Shown here: one piece after another, positions 1 through 7,200 of the stretch
Layout of the letters: every line of letters starts with the position of its first letter
Position numbering within the stretch: the stretch's first letter is position 1
Assembly (NCBI GenBank): GCA_002307055.1
Contig: DBTM01000066.1
Location: forward strand, 13,104 to 27,691
Origin: Clostridiales bacterium UBA1316
GTDB lineage: Bacteria > Bacillota > Clostridia > Oscillospirales > Oscillospiraceae
Direction of reading: 5' to 3'
DNA length: 14,588 bases
Notes under the pieces: model-generated
What the model was told of the DNA's origin: nothing
What the model saw: the letters and a program-made list of their open reading frames with translations, nothing else
Databases searched by the model: none
Translations under genes and position numbers: made by a program

Positions 1-412
1 TGCGCTGCTGCATGCCCTTGCTGTACCCGCCGACCCTGTATTTCTCCTGCCCCAGCAGCCCGACCCGCCGGAGGACACTTTTGTTGCGCTCCGCCGAACG
101 CGTCAAACGGTACAGCCCCGTATGGAAATTCAGCAGGTCCTCGCCCGTCATCCATTCCTGGAAGCGGAAGAGCTCCGGCAGATAGCCGAGCTTCACGCGC
201 GCTCTCACATCCCCCAGCGGCCTCCCCAGCACCTGCCCCCTGCCGGACGTGGGGAACACCAGCCCCGTCAGCATCTTAATCGTCGTGCTTTTACCCGCGC
301 CGTTCGGCCCCAGAAAGCCATAAATCTGTCCTTTCTCGACGGACAGATTTATGGAACTCACCGCGACCTTATTCTGATACGTTTTCGACAGATTTTCGGT
401 CTCAATAATCAT
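1..412 (-). CDS. ABC transporter ATP-binding protein, 3' end beyond the window
   Basis: This is the N-terminal 137 residues of an ABC ATPase; the rest lies past the left edge. The translation begins MIIETENLSKTYQNKVAV and contains a Walker A motif, GPNGAGKST, at residues 35-43. The ABC signature region reads YSKGMQQR, at about residues 130-137, right at the edge. YSKGM-type signatures are typical of ATPases paired with ABC-2 permeases for export or for drug and bacteriocin resistance, so a permease gene probably follows outside the window. The start ATG at 412 overlaps the TGA of the upstream gene by one base (TGATG), which implies translational coupling. The ATPase would act on the cytoplasmic face of the membrane. 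The substrate cannot be inferred. Confidence 0.93.
   Translation of the reverse strand, partial: MIIETENLSKTYQNKVAVSSINLSVEKGQIYGFLGPNGAGKSTTIKMLTGLVFPTSGRGQVLGRPLGDVRARVKLGYLPELFRFQEWMTGEDLLNFHTGLYRLTRSAERNKSVLRRVGLLGQEKYRVGGYSKGMQQR
318..354. repeat. 14-bp perfect inverted repeat inside the ABC ATPase gene
   Basis: CCATAAATCTGTCC (318-331) is followed after 9 bases by its exact reverse complement at 341-354. In the mRNA this is a hairpin covering codons of about residues 19-32, just before the Walker A coding sequence. No U-run follows on either strand, so it is not an intrinsic terminator. Its role, if any, is unknown; it could affect expression of the ATPase relative to the upstream gene. 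Confidence 0.8.
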
Positions 413-1320
413 CAGCGGATGCTCCTGGCAATCTGTGTCAGCGCACTGTCCGAAACCGCACCGGCCAGGCAGTACAGCACGCCGTTTTTCGTCCAGATCA
501 GTACGGAAGCGTTTTCGTCCTGCAGCTGTTTGTTCATCGCGTCGCCGGACAGGCCCGGAATCGTCCCGAGCACCGACGCCAGATCGCCGGAGGTATAGAT
601 ATATCCGGTTACGCTGCCCAAATCGGTTTCACGTCCGAGCCCCTCGATAACAGGCAGATAAATGTCCCGCGTTTTCGGGTCGATTGCCGCCAGCTGCGTC
701 CTCAGGTCCTCCGGAATTGCCGGGATGCTCAGCAAAGCCGACCACAGGCTGTCTGCCGCGCCGTCCGGCGCGTCGATCACAACGTTCTGCGTCGCCGCGA
801 GCGTGACATCCGCGTATTCGGCGACAATCACCGGCGGCGTATTCACCGTGACCGCCGCGCCGTTATAGCTGGCGTCAACCAGCCCCGCCGCGCCGAGCTT
901 CGTCAGCGCGTCGTTGATTTTCGCGGTGTCGAGCGTCATGGTCTCACTCTGCGCGCCGACAGCCGTCAGGCGCGGTGTCTCGGCCTTCAGGCTCGTCGGC
1001 AGGCTGAAGGAGAACGCCGTAAACTCACTGGTATTGGTCAGTGTTTTGACCTGCTCCTTCATTTTTTCCATGAGCTGCGCCTGCATGCCGCCGCCCTCCG
1101 CGATTAAATCCGTCCCCGCGTCAGACTTCGCCGCCGCGCCTTCCTTTTGAGCAAAGGTCATCAGCTCCTGGACATCGCTGACCGAAATGGTAATCGTTTT
1201 CGTCTCCCCGACCCGGAAGACGGACAAAGCCGATTCCGCCGCCCCCCGTACCGACGGTATCATGATCGCGCACACAAACACAGCCGCGACGCCGAGCAAT
1301 GCGATTCTTTTCTTTAACAT
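412..1320 (-). CDS. exported protein with DUF4367-like C-terminus
   Basis: This is a 302-residue protein. Its N-terminus, MLKKRIALLGVAAVFVCAIM, is basic and then hydrophobic and looks like a Sec signal peptide or a single membrane anchor, so the bulk of the protein should be outside the membrane. The segment after the anchor (AAESALSVFRVGETKTI, about residues 27-43) and the C-terminal pattern LIWTKNGVLYCLAGAVSD resemble Firmicutes exported proteins with DUF4367 or anti-sigma-like extracellular domains. The assignment is by recalled pattern only. A GGA-rich ribosome binding site (AAAGGA, 6 bases upstream) supports the ATG at 1320. The gene lies 21 bases after the regulator gene and is coupled to the ABC ATPase by a TGATG overlap, which suggests it senses or assists the transporter. 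The function is not known. Confidence 0.8.
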   Translation of the reverse strand: MLKKRIALLGVAAVFVCAIMIPSVRGAAESALSVFRVGETKTITISVSDVQELMTFAQKEGAAAKSDAGTDLIAEGGGMQAQLMEKMKEQVKTLTNTSEFTAFSFSLPTSLKAETPRLTAVGAQSETMTLDTAKINDALTKLGAAGLVDASYNGAAVTVNTPPVIVAEYADVTLAATQNVVIDAPDGAADSLWSALLSIPAIPEDLRTQLAAIDPKTRDIYLPVIEGLGRETDLGSVTGYIYTSGDLASVLGTIPGLSGDAMNKQLQDENASVLIWTKNGVLYCLAGAVSDSALTQIARSIR

Positions 1321-1341
1321 AAAAAATCCTTTCTCCTGTTC

Positions 1342-1554
1342 CTATTCATTTTCTTCCCTGAACTCTAAAATATCACCCGGCTGGCACTCCAGCACCCTGC
1401 ATATGGCCTCCAGCGTTGAAAAGCGGATTGCCCGCGCCTTGCCTGTTTTTAGTATTGACAGATTCGCCTGGCTGATATCAATTTTTTCCGCCAGCTCATT
1501 GGAGGATATTTTCCGCTTGGCCATCATCACATCGAGATTCACAACGATTGACAT
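1342..1554 (-). CDS. small Cro/C1-type helix-turn-helix regulator
   Basis: This 70-residue protein consists almost entirely of one HTH_XRE domain. The recognition region is NELAEKIDISQANLSILKTG (about residues 19-38), followed by the conserved STLEAICRVLECQPGDILEF tail common to YozG-like single-domain regulators. It should bind DNA as a dimer in the cytoplasm. The ATG at 1554 has an AGGGGG site 5 bases upstream that overlaps the stop codon of the DUF2975 gene, so the two genes are tightly linked. DUF2975 membrane proteins and small XRE regulators are a frequent pair in Firmicutes. The repeated TTTATCG motifs at the operon promoter (2056-2095) are a candidate operator for it, which is inference. 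Confidence 0.92.
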   Translation of the reverse strand: MSIVVNLDVMMAKRKISSNELAEKIDISQANLSILKTGKARAIRFSTLEAICRVLECQPGDILEFREENE

Positions 1555-1563
1555 ATTATCCCC

Positions 1564-2007
1564 CTAAATCGTGAAATCGGCGTCGTCCTGGAGCGAAACC
1601 GCTCTGGCGACAATGTTTTTCACAACACGGACGATGAGGCCCACAAACGCGGCGGCAACCGCCACCATCACCCACGGGATATAATAAATGAAAGACACAA
1701 GGCAGATGCCCGCCCCGATAAAGCAGTACCACGAAATATGCCGCAGGCTGTCAACGTTTTTCGCGATGAAAACCTCGCCCCTCTCAATCCGCCTGAGCAC
1801 CTGGAACAGGCTCGCCAGCAGCAGCCCCGCCGGGATACAGCCCGCATAAATGGTGATTATAAAATAAGCCGCCATCCCCGTCGGCCCCGCGTACTCGGAA
1901 AGCCTGTGCGCCAGCCACGGCGCCGTCACCGCCGTAAATACCAGCAAAACCATAAACACCAGCACGCAAATCCTGCTCAAAACAATAGACTTGTCGTCGT
2001 TCCACAT
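1564..2007 (-). CDS. DUF2975 family membrane protein
   Basis: This 147-residue protein has four predicted membrane segments, at about residues 10-33, 44-66, 90-112 and 114-132. The motif RRIERGEVFIAKNVDSLRHI between segments 2 and 3 is characteristic of DUF2975. It is the first gene of the operon that continues with the XRE regulator, the exported protein and the ABC ATPase. The start ATG at 2007 is preceded by an AGGAGG site about 9 bases upstream and by a good promoter. The biochemical role of DUF2975 is unknown. The constant pairing with a regulator suggests a membrane-linked control pair. The length is normal for the family. Confidence 0.88.
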   Translation of the reverse strand: MWNDDKSIVLSRICVLVFMVLLVFTAVTAPWLAHRLSEYAGPTGMAAYFIITIYAGCIPAGLLLASLFQVLRRIERGEVFIAKNVDSLRHISWYCFIGAGICLVSFIYYIPWVMVAVAAAFVGLIVRVVKNIVARAVSLQDDADFTI

Positions 2008-2041
2008 ATCAAAACGCCTCCTAACCCTGTCATCGCCTCAC

Positions 2042-2070
2042 ATTATATCACCCCATTTATCGATTTGCAA
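2042..2070 (-). promoter_or_regulatory. SigA-type promoter of the DUF2975-XRE-ABC operon
   Basis: Read on the minus strand, TTGCAA (2065-2070) and TATAAT (2042-2047) are separated by 17 bases. A TG at the extended -10 position strengthens it (TGATATAAT). The expected start of transcription is near 2035, about 28 bases before the ATG at 2007. Confidence 0.75.
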
Positions 2071-2096
2071 GCAAATTTTATCGTTTATCGATAAAA
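2055..2096. promoter_or_regulatory. candidate operator: repeated TTTATCG motifs around the operon promoter
   Basis: TTTATCG occurs at 2056-2062, inside the promoter spacer, and at 2077-2083 and 2084-2090, just upstream of the -35 box. The last copy is half of a perfect 12-bp palindrome, TTTATCGATAAA (2084-2095). Motifs placed within and next to the promoter fit repression by the XRE regulator encoded in the same operon. The binding itself is inferred. Confidence 0.5.
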
Positions 2097-2108
2097 TTAA
2101 CCAAAAGA

Positions 2109-2124
2109 CGGTTCTTCTGTCTTG
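2109..2124. repeat. 16-bp direct repeat, left copy
   Basis: CGGTTCTTCTGTCTTG is found here and again, identically, at 3018-3033. The two copies bracket the SIMPL gene and its promoter. The bases on either side do not match. Confidence 0.85.
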
Positions 2125-2191
2125 CTGAATTGCAATGCGCCCGATTTGCTCGTGTTAAAATACCTGCAAAATTCGGGTGTTCATAAAAGTG

Positions 2192-2220
2192 TTGCCACAT
2201 ACATACAGTTGTGATATATT
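2192..2220 (+). promoter_or_regulatory. SigA-type promoter of the SIMPL gene
   Basis: TTGCCA (2192-2197) and TATATT (2215-2220) are 17 bases apart, and TG at 2212-2213 gives an extended -10 element. It lies about 30 bases before the ATG at 2253. Confidence 0.7.
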
Positions 2221-2252
2221 TTAGAAAACTAAACTGAGGTAAGGTGATTTTA

Positions 2253-2999
2253 ATGTGGATGCGAAGCCGTGTTATTTCTACATTCATCGCAGGTCTTTGC
2301 ATAATTGTTGCCGTTGCTGTTGCGGTAAACACTTTTGTGGGGTATAAGCAAAATTCCGGCGGCGGTATCACAGCCGCTGGCTCGGCCACGCGCGATTTCA
2401 GCGCTGATTTAATCGTATGGCGGGGCAGCTTCTCCGCTTCCGGGCAAACTACCACAGAGGCGTATGAAGGCATAAAAAAAGACGCCGGCATTATCCAGGA
2501 TTATTTGCTCGCGCATAATGTGCCGAAGGAAAGCATTGTTTTTTCCTCCGTGAGCATCAGCCCGAATTACCGGGATATTTACAACGATAACGGCAAGCTG
2601 ATCAGTACGGAGCTTGTCGATTACTCGCTCAGCCAAAGGCTGACCATCCAATCGTCAGATGTGGATAATATAGAAGTCATCTCGCGCGATATTACCGAGC
2701 TCATCGGTTCGGGCGTTAATTTTTCCTCGGAGGATCCCGAATATTATTATACCAAGCTCGGCGAGCTGAAGCTTGAACTCATTGACGCGGCGACCGCCGA
2801 TGCCAAAGCCCGCATCAACATTATGGCGGAAAAAGCGGGCGGAAAAGTGGGTAAGCTGCTGAGCGCCTCTTTAGGCACCTTTCAGATTACCGCTCAAAAT
2901 TCAGCGACTGATTCTTATACCTCCGGCGGCGCCTTCAACACCTGGTCGCGTGAAAAAACCATGTTCATTTCCGTCAAGCTCCATTACGCCCTGTCGTAA
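2253..2999 (+). CDS. SIMPL (DUF541) domain membrane-anchored protein
   Basis: This 248-residue protein has an N-terminal membrane segment (VISTFIAGLCIIVAVAVAVN, about residues 6-25) followed by an extracytoplasmic SIMPL domain. Family features include ITAAGSATRDFSADLIVW near the start of the domain, the alternating beta/alpha pattern, YSLSQRLTIQSSDVDNIEVI, and the C-terminal AKARINIMAEKAGGKVGKLL. SIMPL proteins resemble BP26/OMP28 and may oligomerise; the cellular role in Firmicutes is not settled. I chose ATG 2253 over the GTG at 2244 because AAGGTG (2241-2246) then sits 6 bases upstream. The gene stands alone, divergent from the DUF2975 operon, between two copies of a 16-bp direct repeat. 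No terminator is evident after its stop. Confidence 0.9.
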   Translation: MWMRSRVISTFIAGLCIIVAVAVAVNTFVGYKQNSGGGITAAGSATRDFSADLIVWRGSFSASGQTTTEAYEGIKKDAGIIQDYLLAHNVPKESIVFSSVSISPNYRDIYNDNGKLISTELVDYSLSQRLTIQSSDVDNIEVISRDITELIGSGVNFSSEDPEYYYTKLGELKLELIDAATADAKARINIMAEKAGGKVGKLLSASLGTFQITAQNSATDSYTSGGAFNTWSREKTMFISVKLHYALS

Positions 3000-3017
3000 A
3001 CAGGCGTGACAGTCTGT

Positions 3018-3033
3018 CGGTTCTTCTGTCTTG
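3018..3033. repeat. 16-bp direct repeat, right copy
   Basis: This is identical to 2109-2124 and begins 19 bases after the SIMPL stop codon. The stretch from 3034 to 3117 shows no gene or clear signal. Confidence 0.85.
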
Positions 3034-3118
3034 TCCGCTTGCCCGTCTTTAATCTAACATGCAATAAAAACAGCCATATTGCCGTCCCGCCTGATCCCGC
3101 AGACGGTCTTATGGTTAT

Positions 3119-3220
3119 ACTGAGTTTATATGAATGCCGTAGCGGCGGGCTTCCACGCCCGCCCCGTTTCTATACTTCCGAATCATCCACCCGTAAAAAC
3201 CCCTTGCCCGTCCGTCCGCA
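3119..3220. repeat. dispersed repeat of about 100 bp with a GC-rich hairpin, copy 1
   Basis: The segment starts CTGAGT and includes GTAGC followed by a perfect 7-bp hairpin: GGCGGGC (3144-3150), loop TTCCAC, GCCCGCC (3157-3163). It continues with CGTTTCTATAC and CCGAATCATCC. The same series of words recurs at 4101-4206 in the same orientation with scattered substitutions and small gaps. There is no believable reading frame. Confidence 0.75.
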
Positions 3221-3238
3221 TACCCCCGCCCCGTCCCC

Positions 3239-3261
3239 GTAGGGGCGAACTGCGTTCGCCC
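3239..3261. repeat. GTAG-hairpin repeat, variant 2
   Basis: GTAG is followed by an 8-bp perfect stem: GGGCGAAC (3243-3250), loop TGC, GTTCGCCC (3254-3261). It shares the GTAG lead and GC-rich stem layout with 3139-3163, 3348-3370 and 4121-4145, but the stem sequence differs and both arms have changed together. Confidence 0.65.
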
Positions 3262-3347
3262 GTCTGCCTGGCGCTTGCCTGGTGTTACGCGTCACTAGCG
3301 GCAATTTTCAGACGGCTTCGCCTAAGCAGCCCAAGAGCGTTCCCCCC

Positions 3348-3370
3348 GTAGGGACGACCACCGGTCGTCC
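3348..3370. repeat. GTAG-hairpin repeat, variant 3
   Basis: GTAGG leads into an 8-bp perfect stem: GGACGACC (3352-3359), loop ACC, GGTCGTCC (3363-3370). It is nested within a wider 9-bp inverted repeat, TGTTACGCG (3283-3291) and CGCGTAACA (3381-3389). No gene was found in 3000-3422. Confidence 0.65.
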
Positions 3371-3422
3371 GCCCTTGTCCCGCGTAACATGGCGCATCGT
3401 CCGTTTTTTTCTATCCCAACCC

Positions 3423-3695
3423 CTAACGCGCTTTGTCCCGCTCCGCACCCGTCTTTACGCCGATATCGTCATACAAAAAAGGATATTCCCCCGGCGCATC
3501 CAAAGCCAGCGCAGGCTCAGCTGCCTCCGCCTCCCTCAGCCCGTCCTCCTCGCCGCTGATAAAATACTCCTCCGCCGCCTGCTGCGCACTGACGAGCTTC
3601 ATCTTCGCCTGAGAATACCCCTCCTTATCCATACTGTCCAGCGCGTCCGTAATCCCGTTGAATATAATCCTGTAAAGCTTCTCATAATTCAACAT
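3423..3695 (-). CDS. small conserved-type hypothetical protein
   Basis: This 90-residue acidic cytoplasmic protein begins MLNYEKLYRIIFNGITDALD. The N-terminal half is helical and amphipathic, with an AQQAAEEYF stretch at about residues 37-45. The C-terminal half is low-complexity (Ala, Glu, Pro) and probably disordered. Short Firmicutes proteins of the pattern NYExLY-xFNxITDAL-xAxxxLxxAQQxAEE occur widely without known function; I recognise the pattern but not a role. The ATG at 3695 has AAGGAA 9 bases upstream. It appears to be expressed alone from a promoter near 3891, through a leader of about 190 bases that contains a hairpin and repeats. Confidence 0.72.
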   Translation of the reverse strand: MLNYEKLYRIIFNGITDALDSMDKEGYSQAKMKLVSAQQAAEEYFISGEEDGLREAEAAEPALALDAPGEYPFLYDDIGVKTGAERDKAR

Positions 3696-3716
3696 ACAAA
3701 CTCATTCCTTTCTCCC

Positions 3717-3760
3717 AGCTTGAAAGATTCATCTTTCAAGCTTTTATCTTTCAAGCTTTT
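3717..3760. repeat. tandem and inverted copies of a 12-15 bp word in a leader
   Basis: ATCTTTCAAGCTTTT occurs twice in direct tandem (3731-3745 and 3746-3760). The 12-bp core is also present inverted at 3717-3728, forming a perfect 12-bp stem with only two bases between the arms. It lies in the untranslated leader of the 90-residue gene, just upstream of its ribosome binding site. Confidence 0.75.
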
Positions 3761-3828
3761 CTCAATGGAGGACTCCCCAAGAGGCCGCAAAACCCATGTC
3801 CCGCGCCCTCTCAGGCAATCTCCCCATC

Positions 3829-3874
3829 GAGAAATAACAAATGCGGTGTAGGACGTATATCCTAACACCGCATT
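3829..3874 (-). terminator. hairpin with U-rich tail, possible terminator or attenuator
   Basis: AATGCGGTGT (3840-3849) pairs with ACACCGCATT (3865-3874), and AGGA/TCCT extends the stem past a single bulged A. Read on the minus strand the hairpin is followed by TTTGTTATTTC. It sits just after the minus promoter at 3891 and before the 90-residue gene, so attenuation of that gene is possible. The U-tail is interrupted, so termination would be partial. Confidence 0.4.
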
Positions 3875-3890
3875 AAAACGCAAACACAAG

Positions 3891-3896
3891 ATTATA
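3891..3896 (-). promoter_or_regulatory. extended -10 promoter candidate for the 90-residue gene
   Basis: TATAAT on the minus strand is preceded by TG one base upstream (TGTTATAAT), an extended -10 element. There is no convincing -35 box, because TTCCAG at 17-bp spacing is poor. It is back-to-back with the plus-strand promoter at 3904-3932. Confidence 0.4.
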
Positions 3897-3903
3897 ACAC
3901 CTC

Positions 3904-3932
3904 TTGCTAAAAGCTGGAAGGGATATTATAAT
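3904..3932 (+). promoter_or_regulatory. SigA-type promoter driving the structured element
   Basis: TTGCTA (3904-3909) and a perfect TATAAT (3927-3932) are 17 bases apart. Transcription would start near 3939 and enter the hairpin-rich region that follows. Confidence 0.6.
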
Positions 3933-3938
3933 GCTGTT

Positions 3939-4063
3939 GTGGCGCAGCAAAGCTGTTGTGTTGGATGCCCGACATCCTGCATAGGTCATGGGGTGTTCGA
4001 GCACCTCATGACTGCCGCATCTATTATTCTCGATATCCATATTTAACCACGGATGGAGCTAAA
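3939..4063 (+). ncRNA. putative structured RNA, possibly a decayed omega-RNA/HEARO-like element
   Basis: The region after the promoter is not protein-coding but is rich in helices. CAGC/GCTG occurs around 3943-3954 and GGATG/CATCC at 3963-3977. An 11-bp stem with one G-U pair joins 3985-3995 to 4002-4012 around the loop TTCGAG. The segment ends 1 base before an ATG that has its own ribosome binding site. A structured RNA abutting an ORF start is the layout of HEARO/omega RNAs upstream of IscB/IsrB nucleases, but no nuclease gene follows. TATTATAATG occurs at both 3924-3933 and 4109-4118, bracketing 175 bp. The family assignment is a hypothesis; the structure and promoter are seen directly. 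Confidence 0.35.
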
Positions 4064-4177
4064 ATGCAACACAAAGTTTTCAAGCTTCCGCCTGTTCATG
4101 CTGAGTCTTATTATAATGTCGTAGCGGCGGGCTTCCACGCCCGCCCGTTTCTATACCTCCGAATCATCCTCTCATAA
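4064..4177 (+). pseudogene. truncated 37-codon ORF fused into a dispersed repeat
   Basis: The ATG at 4064 has GGAG (4055-4058) 5 bases upstream, a proper translation start. The first residues are MQHKVFKLPPVHAE. From about codon 13 the sequence is simply the dispersed repeat found at 3119-3220, so only the first dozen codons could belong to an original gene. An M-x-x-KVF start would be compatible with the N-terminus of IscB-type proteins, but it is far too short to prove anything. It is best read as the stump of a lost ORF, or as a non-functional small ORF. Confidence 0.35.
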
Positions 4178-4206
4178 GAACCCATTGCCCATCCGCCCCC
4201 GTCCCG
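4101..4206. repeat. dispersed repeat of about 105 bp with a GC-rich hairpin, copy 2
   Basis: This is the second copy of the repeat at 3119-3220, beginning CTGAGT and containing GTAGC with the hairpin GGCGGGC (4126-4132), TTCCAC, GCCCGCC (4139-4145). It then continues CGTTTCTATAC, CCGAATCATCC and CCGCATA. The hairpin core of 25 bases is identical in both copies, and the flanks diverge. It joins the structured element upstream without an obvious boundary. Confidence 0.75.
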
Positions 4207-4231
4207 CATATCCCCGTCTTCACATTCCGAA

Positions 4232-4270
4232 TAAAAAAGCTTCCGCCATAAGCCGGAAGCCTTTTTTTTT
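4232..4270 (-). terminator. intrinsic terminator of hsdR (bidirectional shape)
   Basis: GCTTCCG (4239-4245) pairs with CGGAAGC (4254-4260) around an 8-base loop. Read on the minus strand it is followed by TTTTTTATT, and on the plus strand by nine T. It lies 13 bases beyond the hsdR stop codon and can also stop plus-strand transcription from the repeat region. Confidence 0.88.
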
Positions 4271-4282
4271 ACGATAAATTCG

Positions 4283-7200
4283 TCATTCCGCGTCTGTCCA
4301 CTGCTCGCACTGCGCTAATACCCATTCCGTGGCGTTTGGCAGCTCATCCGGCGGGTATTTATGCCGCTTTAATAAGCGTTTTACCAAACTGCGCATTTCG
4401 GCGCGTGCCGACTCCTTCTTCTGCCAGTCAATGGTTCGGCTTTTTCTCAGCTGCTCCGTCAATTCCTTCGTGATTGCCACTAGCTCGTCATTGGAATAAA
4501 AATCCTTCAAAGCCTCCGGCTTTGTGAGCGCGTCATAAAACGCCTTTTCTTCGGTTGACAAGCCCAGCTCTTCGCCCTCCTTGTGGTCGCGGGACATTTG
4601 ATCTGCCATTTTGAGCAGCTCGTCTATGACCTCGGCATTTGTGATAAGCCCGTTCCGGTAAGAATTCATCAGGTTTTTGAGCATATCGGAAAATAGCTCG
4701 GATTTTACAAGGTTCGTCTTTTTATATACGGTTATCTGTTCGGAAATGAGCTTTTTCAACAGCTCTGCGACCAGATTTTTTTGTTTCATCGCCGCAATCT
4801 CTTCTAAAAATGCAGGATCGAATAGGTTGATTTCTTTTCTTGCATCCGAAAATAAATCGATAACCCCTTCGCTTTTTATGCTCTGCTTAAGGAGCGCATT
4901 AATCCTGTCGTTTATTTCTTTGAGTGACAGCTTTTTGCCCGTCGCTATCCGTGTTACCGCCGTACGTACCGCCTCAAAGAATGCCGCTTCAAATCTCTGC
5001 GATTTGGTCAGCAGACTGCGGCAAAGTGACTGTGCGTTACGCAGCAGCAGAGCTTCTCTGATGAACAGAATTTTTCCGGCTTCGTTTCCCACGATAAAGT
5101 TGATACCGCCAACAATAATCCTCGCCCTGTCTAAGTCGCTCCCGCTCTCAAACTTTGAAAAATCAAAACCGTGGAAAAAGTCTTTACAGACCTCCAGCTT
5201 TTCAATGAATTTCGGCAGTGCCATTTTTAAAATATCGGTATCGCCATAATTGGCCCGGTCACGAACTGTAAAGTCATTCATGGCCTTTTTTAGAGCAGAC
5301 GCAAGCCCGACATAGTCGACAATCAAGCCGCCCTCTTTATCCTTATACACCCTGTTTACCCGTGCGATGGCCTGCATGAGGTTATGCCCCACCATCGGCT
5401 TGTACACATACATTGTGGCAAGTGACGGTACATCAAAGCCCGTCAGCCACATATCGACGACGATTGCTATTTTCATCGGGTCGTCGTTATTTTTAAATTT
5501 CTTCGCCAGTTCTTTTTTATAGGCCTTGTTTCCGATGATTTCTTTCCAGTCCTCCGGGTCGTCGTTCGTCGCGGTGATGACGAGCTTGAGCTTCTCGTCC
5601 CAATTCGGGCGCAGTCTGAGCAGCTCTTTATAAATCTTCATGGCGATTGGCCTTGAGTATGCAACTATCATTGCTTTACCCGTGCAGATATCCTGCCTGT
5701 CCTCATAATGCATCACGATATCGGCGCAAAGCGATTTTATGGTTTCCTGCGCGCCAAGTATGCTGTCCATACGCCCCAGCTCTTTTTTGCTCTTTTCGAT
5801 GGCGTATTCCTCGGCGTTCTGTGCCATAACCTCATATTCGGCATCAATTTTCTTGAGCACGGCTTCATTCAGTCCGAGATTGACGACACGGCTTTCATAG
5901 AACACAGGCCTTGTCGCCCCGTCCTCCACCGCCTGCGTCATATCATAAATGTCGATGTAATTGCCGAATATTTCGCGTGTGCTCCTGTCCCGCAATGTGA
6001 TCGGCGTCCCTGTAAACCCAATGAATGTTGCGTTCGGCAGGCTCTCGCGCACCAGTCGCGCATAGCCGACGGTCACATGGCCTGTTTCCTTATCAACCTT
6101 TTCATCGAGCGCGTATTGGCTGCGGTGTGCCTCATCCGCCATGAGGATGATATTTCTCCGCTCCGAAAGCGGCTCTAAAGACTCCTCGAATTTCTGCATT
6201 GTTGTAAAAATAATCCCGTTAGCCTGTCGCCCCGCAAGCAGCTTCTTTAAATCCTCGCGGCTCTCCGCCTGCTGCGGCACCTGACGTAAAAAATCCTTTG
6301 TATTGCAAAACTGCGTATAGAGCTGGTCGTCCAAATCGTTTCTGTCCGTCAGCACAACAATTGTCGGGCTGTCCAGATGCGTTTGCAAGAGCTTCGCGTA
6401 AAAAACCATCGACAGCGATTTCCCGCTCCCCTGTGTATGCCAAAAGATACCCGCCTTGCCGTCAGTCTTAACGGCGGTTTTTGACGTTTCAATCGCTTTT
6501 TTAACCGCGAAATACTGGTGATATCCCGCCAGTATCTTTTTTGTCCCGTCGCTTTCCCTCGAGAAAAGCACAAAGTTTTTTATAATATCGAGCAGCCTGC
6601 TCTTTTCAAACATCCCCTCAAACAGCACGTTGAACATTGCATATTTTGTCTCTTCATAATCCCCGTCAACCGTCTTCCACTCCATATAACGGTCTTCATC
6701 CGCCGTGATCGTCCCGACTTTAGACGTCACCATATCGCTCATGACGCAAAAGACATTATAATTAAAAAGGCATGGTATATCGTGCATATAATTCCGCAGC
6801 TGCCGATAAGCCGCCGACGCGCTCGTCTCCTCCCGCGAAACCGACTTCAACTCAATAACAACCAGCGGCAGCCCGTTGATAAATACCACCACATCCGGCC
6901 GCTTTTCCTCATTTTCAACAACCGTCCACTGATTAACAACCACAAAGCTGTTTTTACCCCCATCCTCATAATCAATCAGCTTCACCCGCAAATACTTCGC
7001 CTCACCATTCACCGTGACGCAAACCTCAACCCCATTCTGCAACCAATCCATAAACGTCTCATTGTTTTGCAGCAGATTGAGGCTCCCCATATTCTTGAGT
7101 CTGTACACCGCTTCTTTAATCGCATCTTTAGACAAATGCGCGTTAACACCCTCAAGACCGGATTTCAATACATCCTCAAAAAGCGCACTCCGATAATCCC

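Noticed and set aside
3689..3889. 66-codon minus-strand frame upstream of the 90-residue gene
   Set aside because: It runs through a hairpin and tandem repeats, overlaps the leader of the real gene, and its repeated Lys-Ser-Leu-Lys content simply reflects the tandem DNA repeats.
3000..4280. CRISPR array
   Set aside because: The repeats here are few, irregularly spaced and of differing sequence, with no regular spacers and no cas genes nearby.
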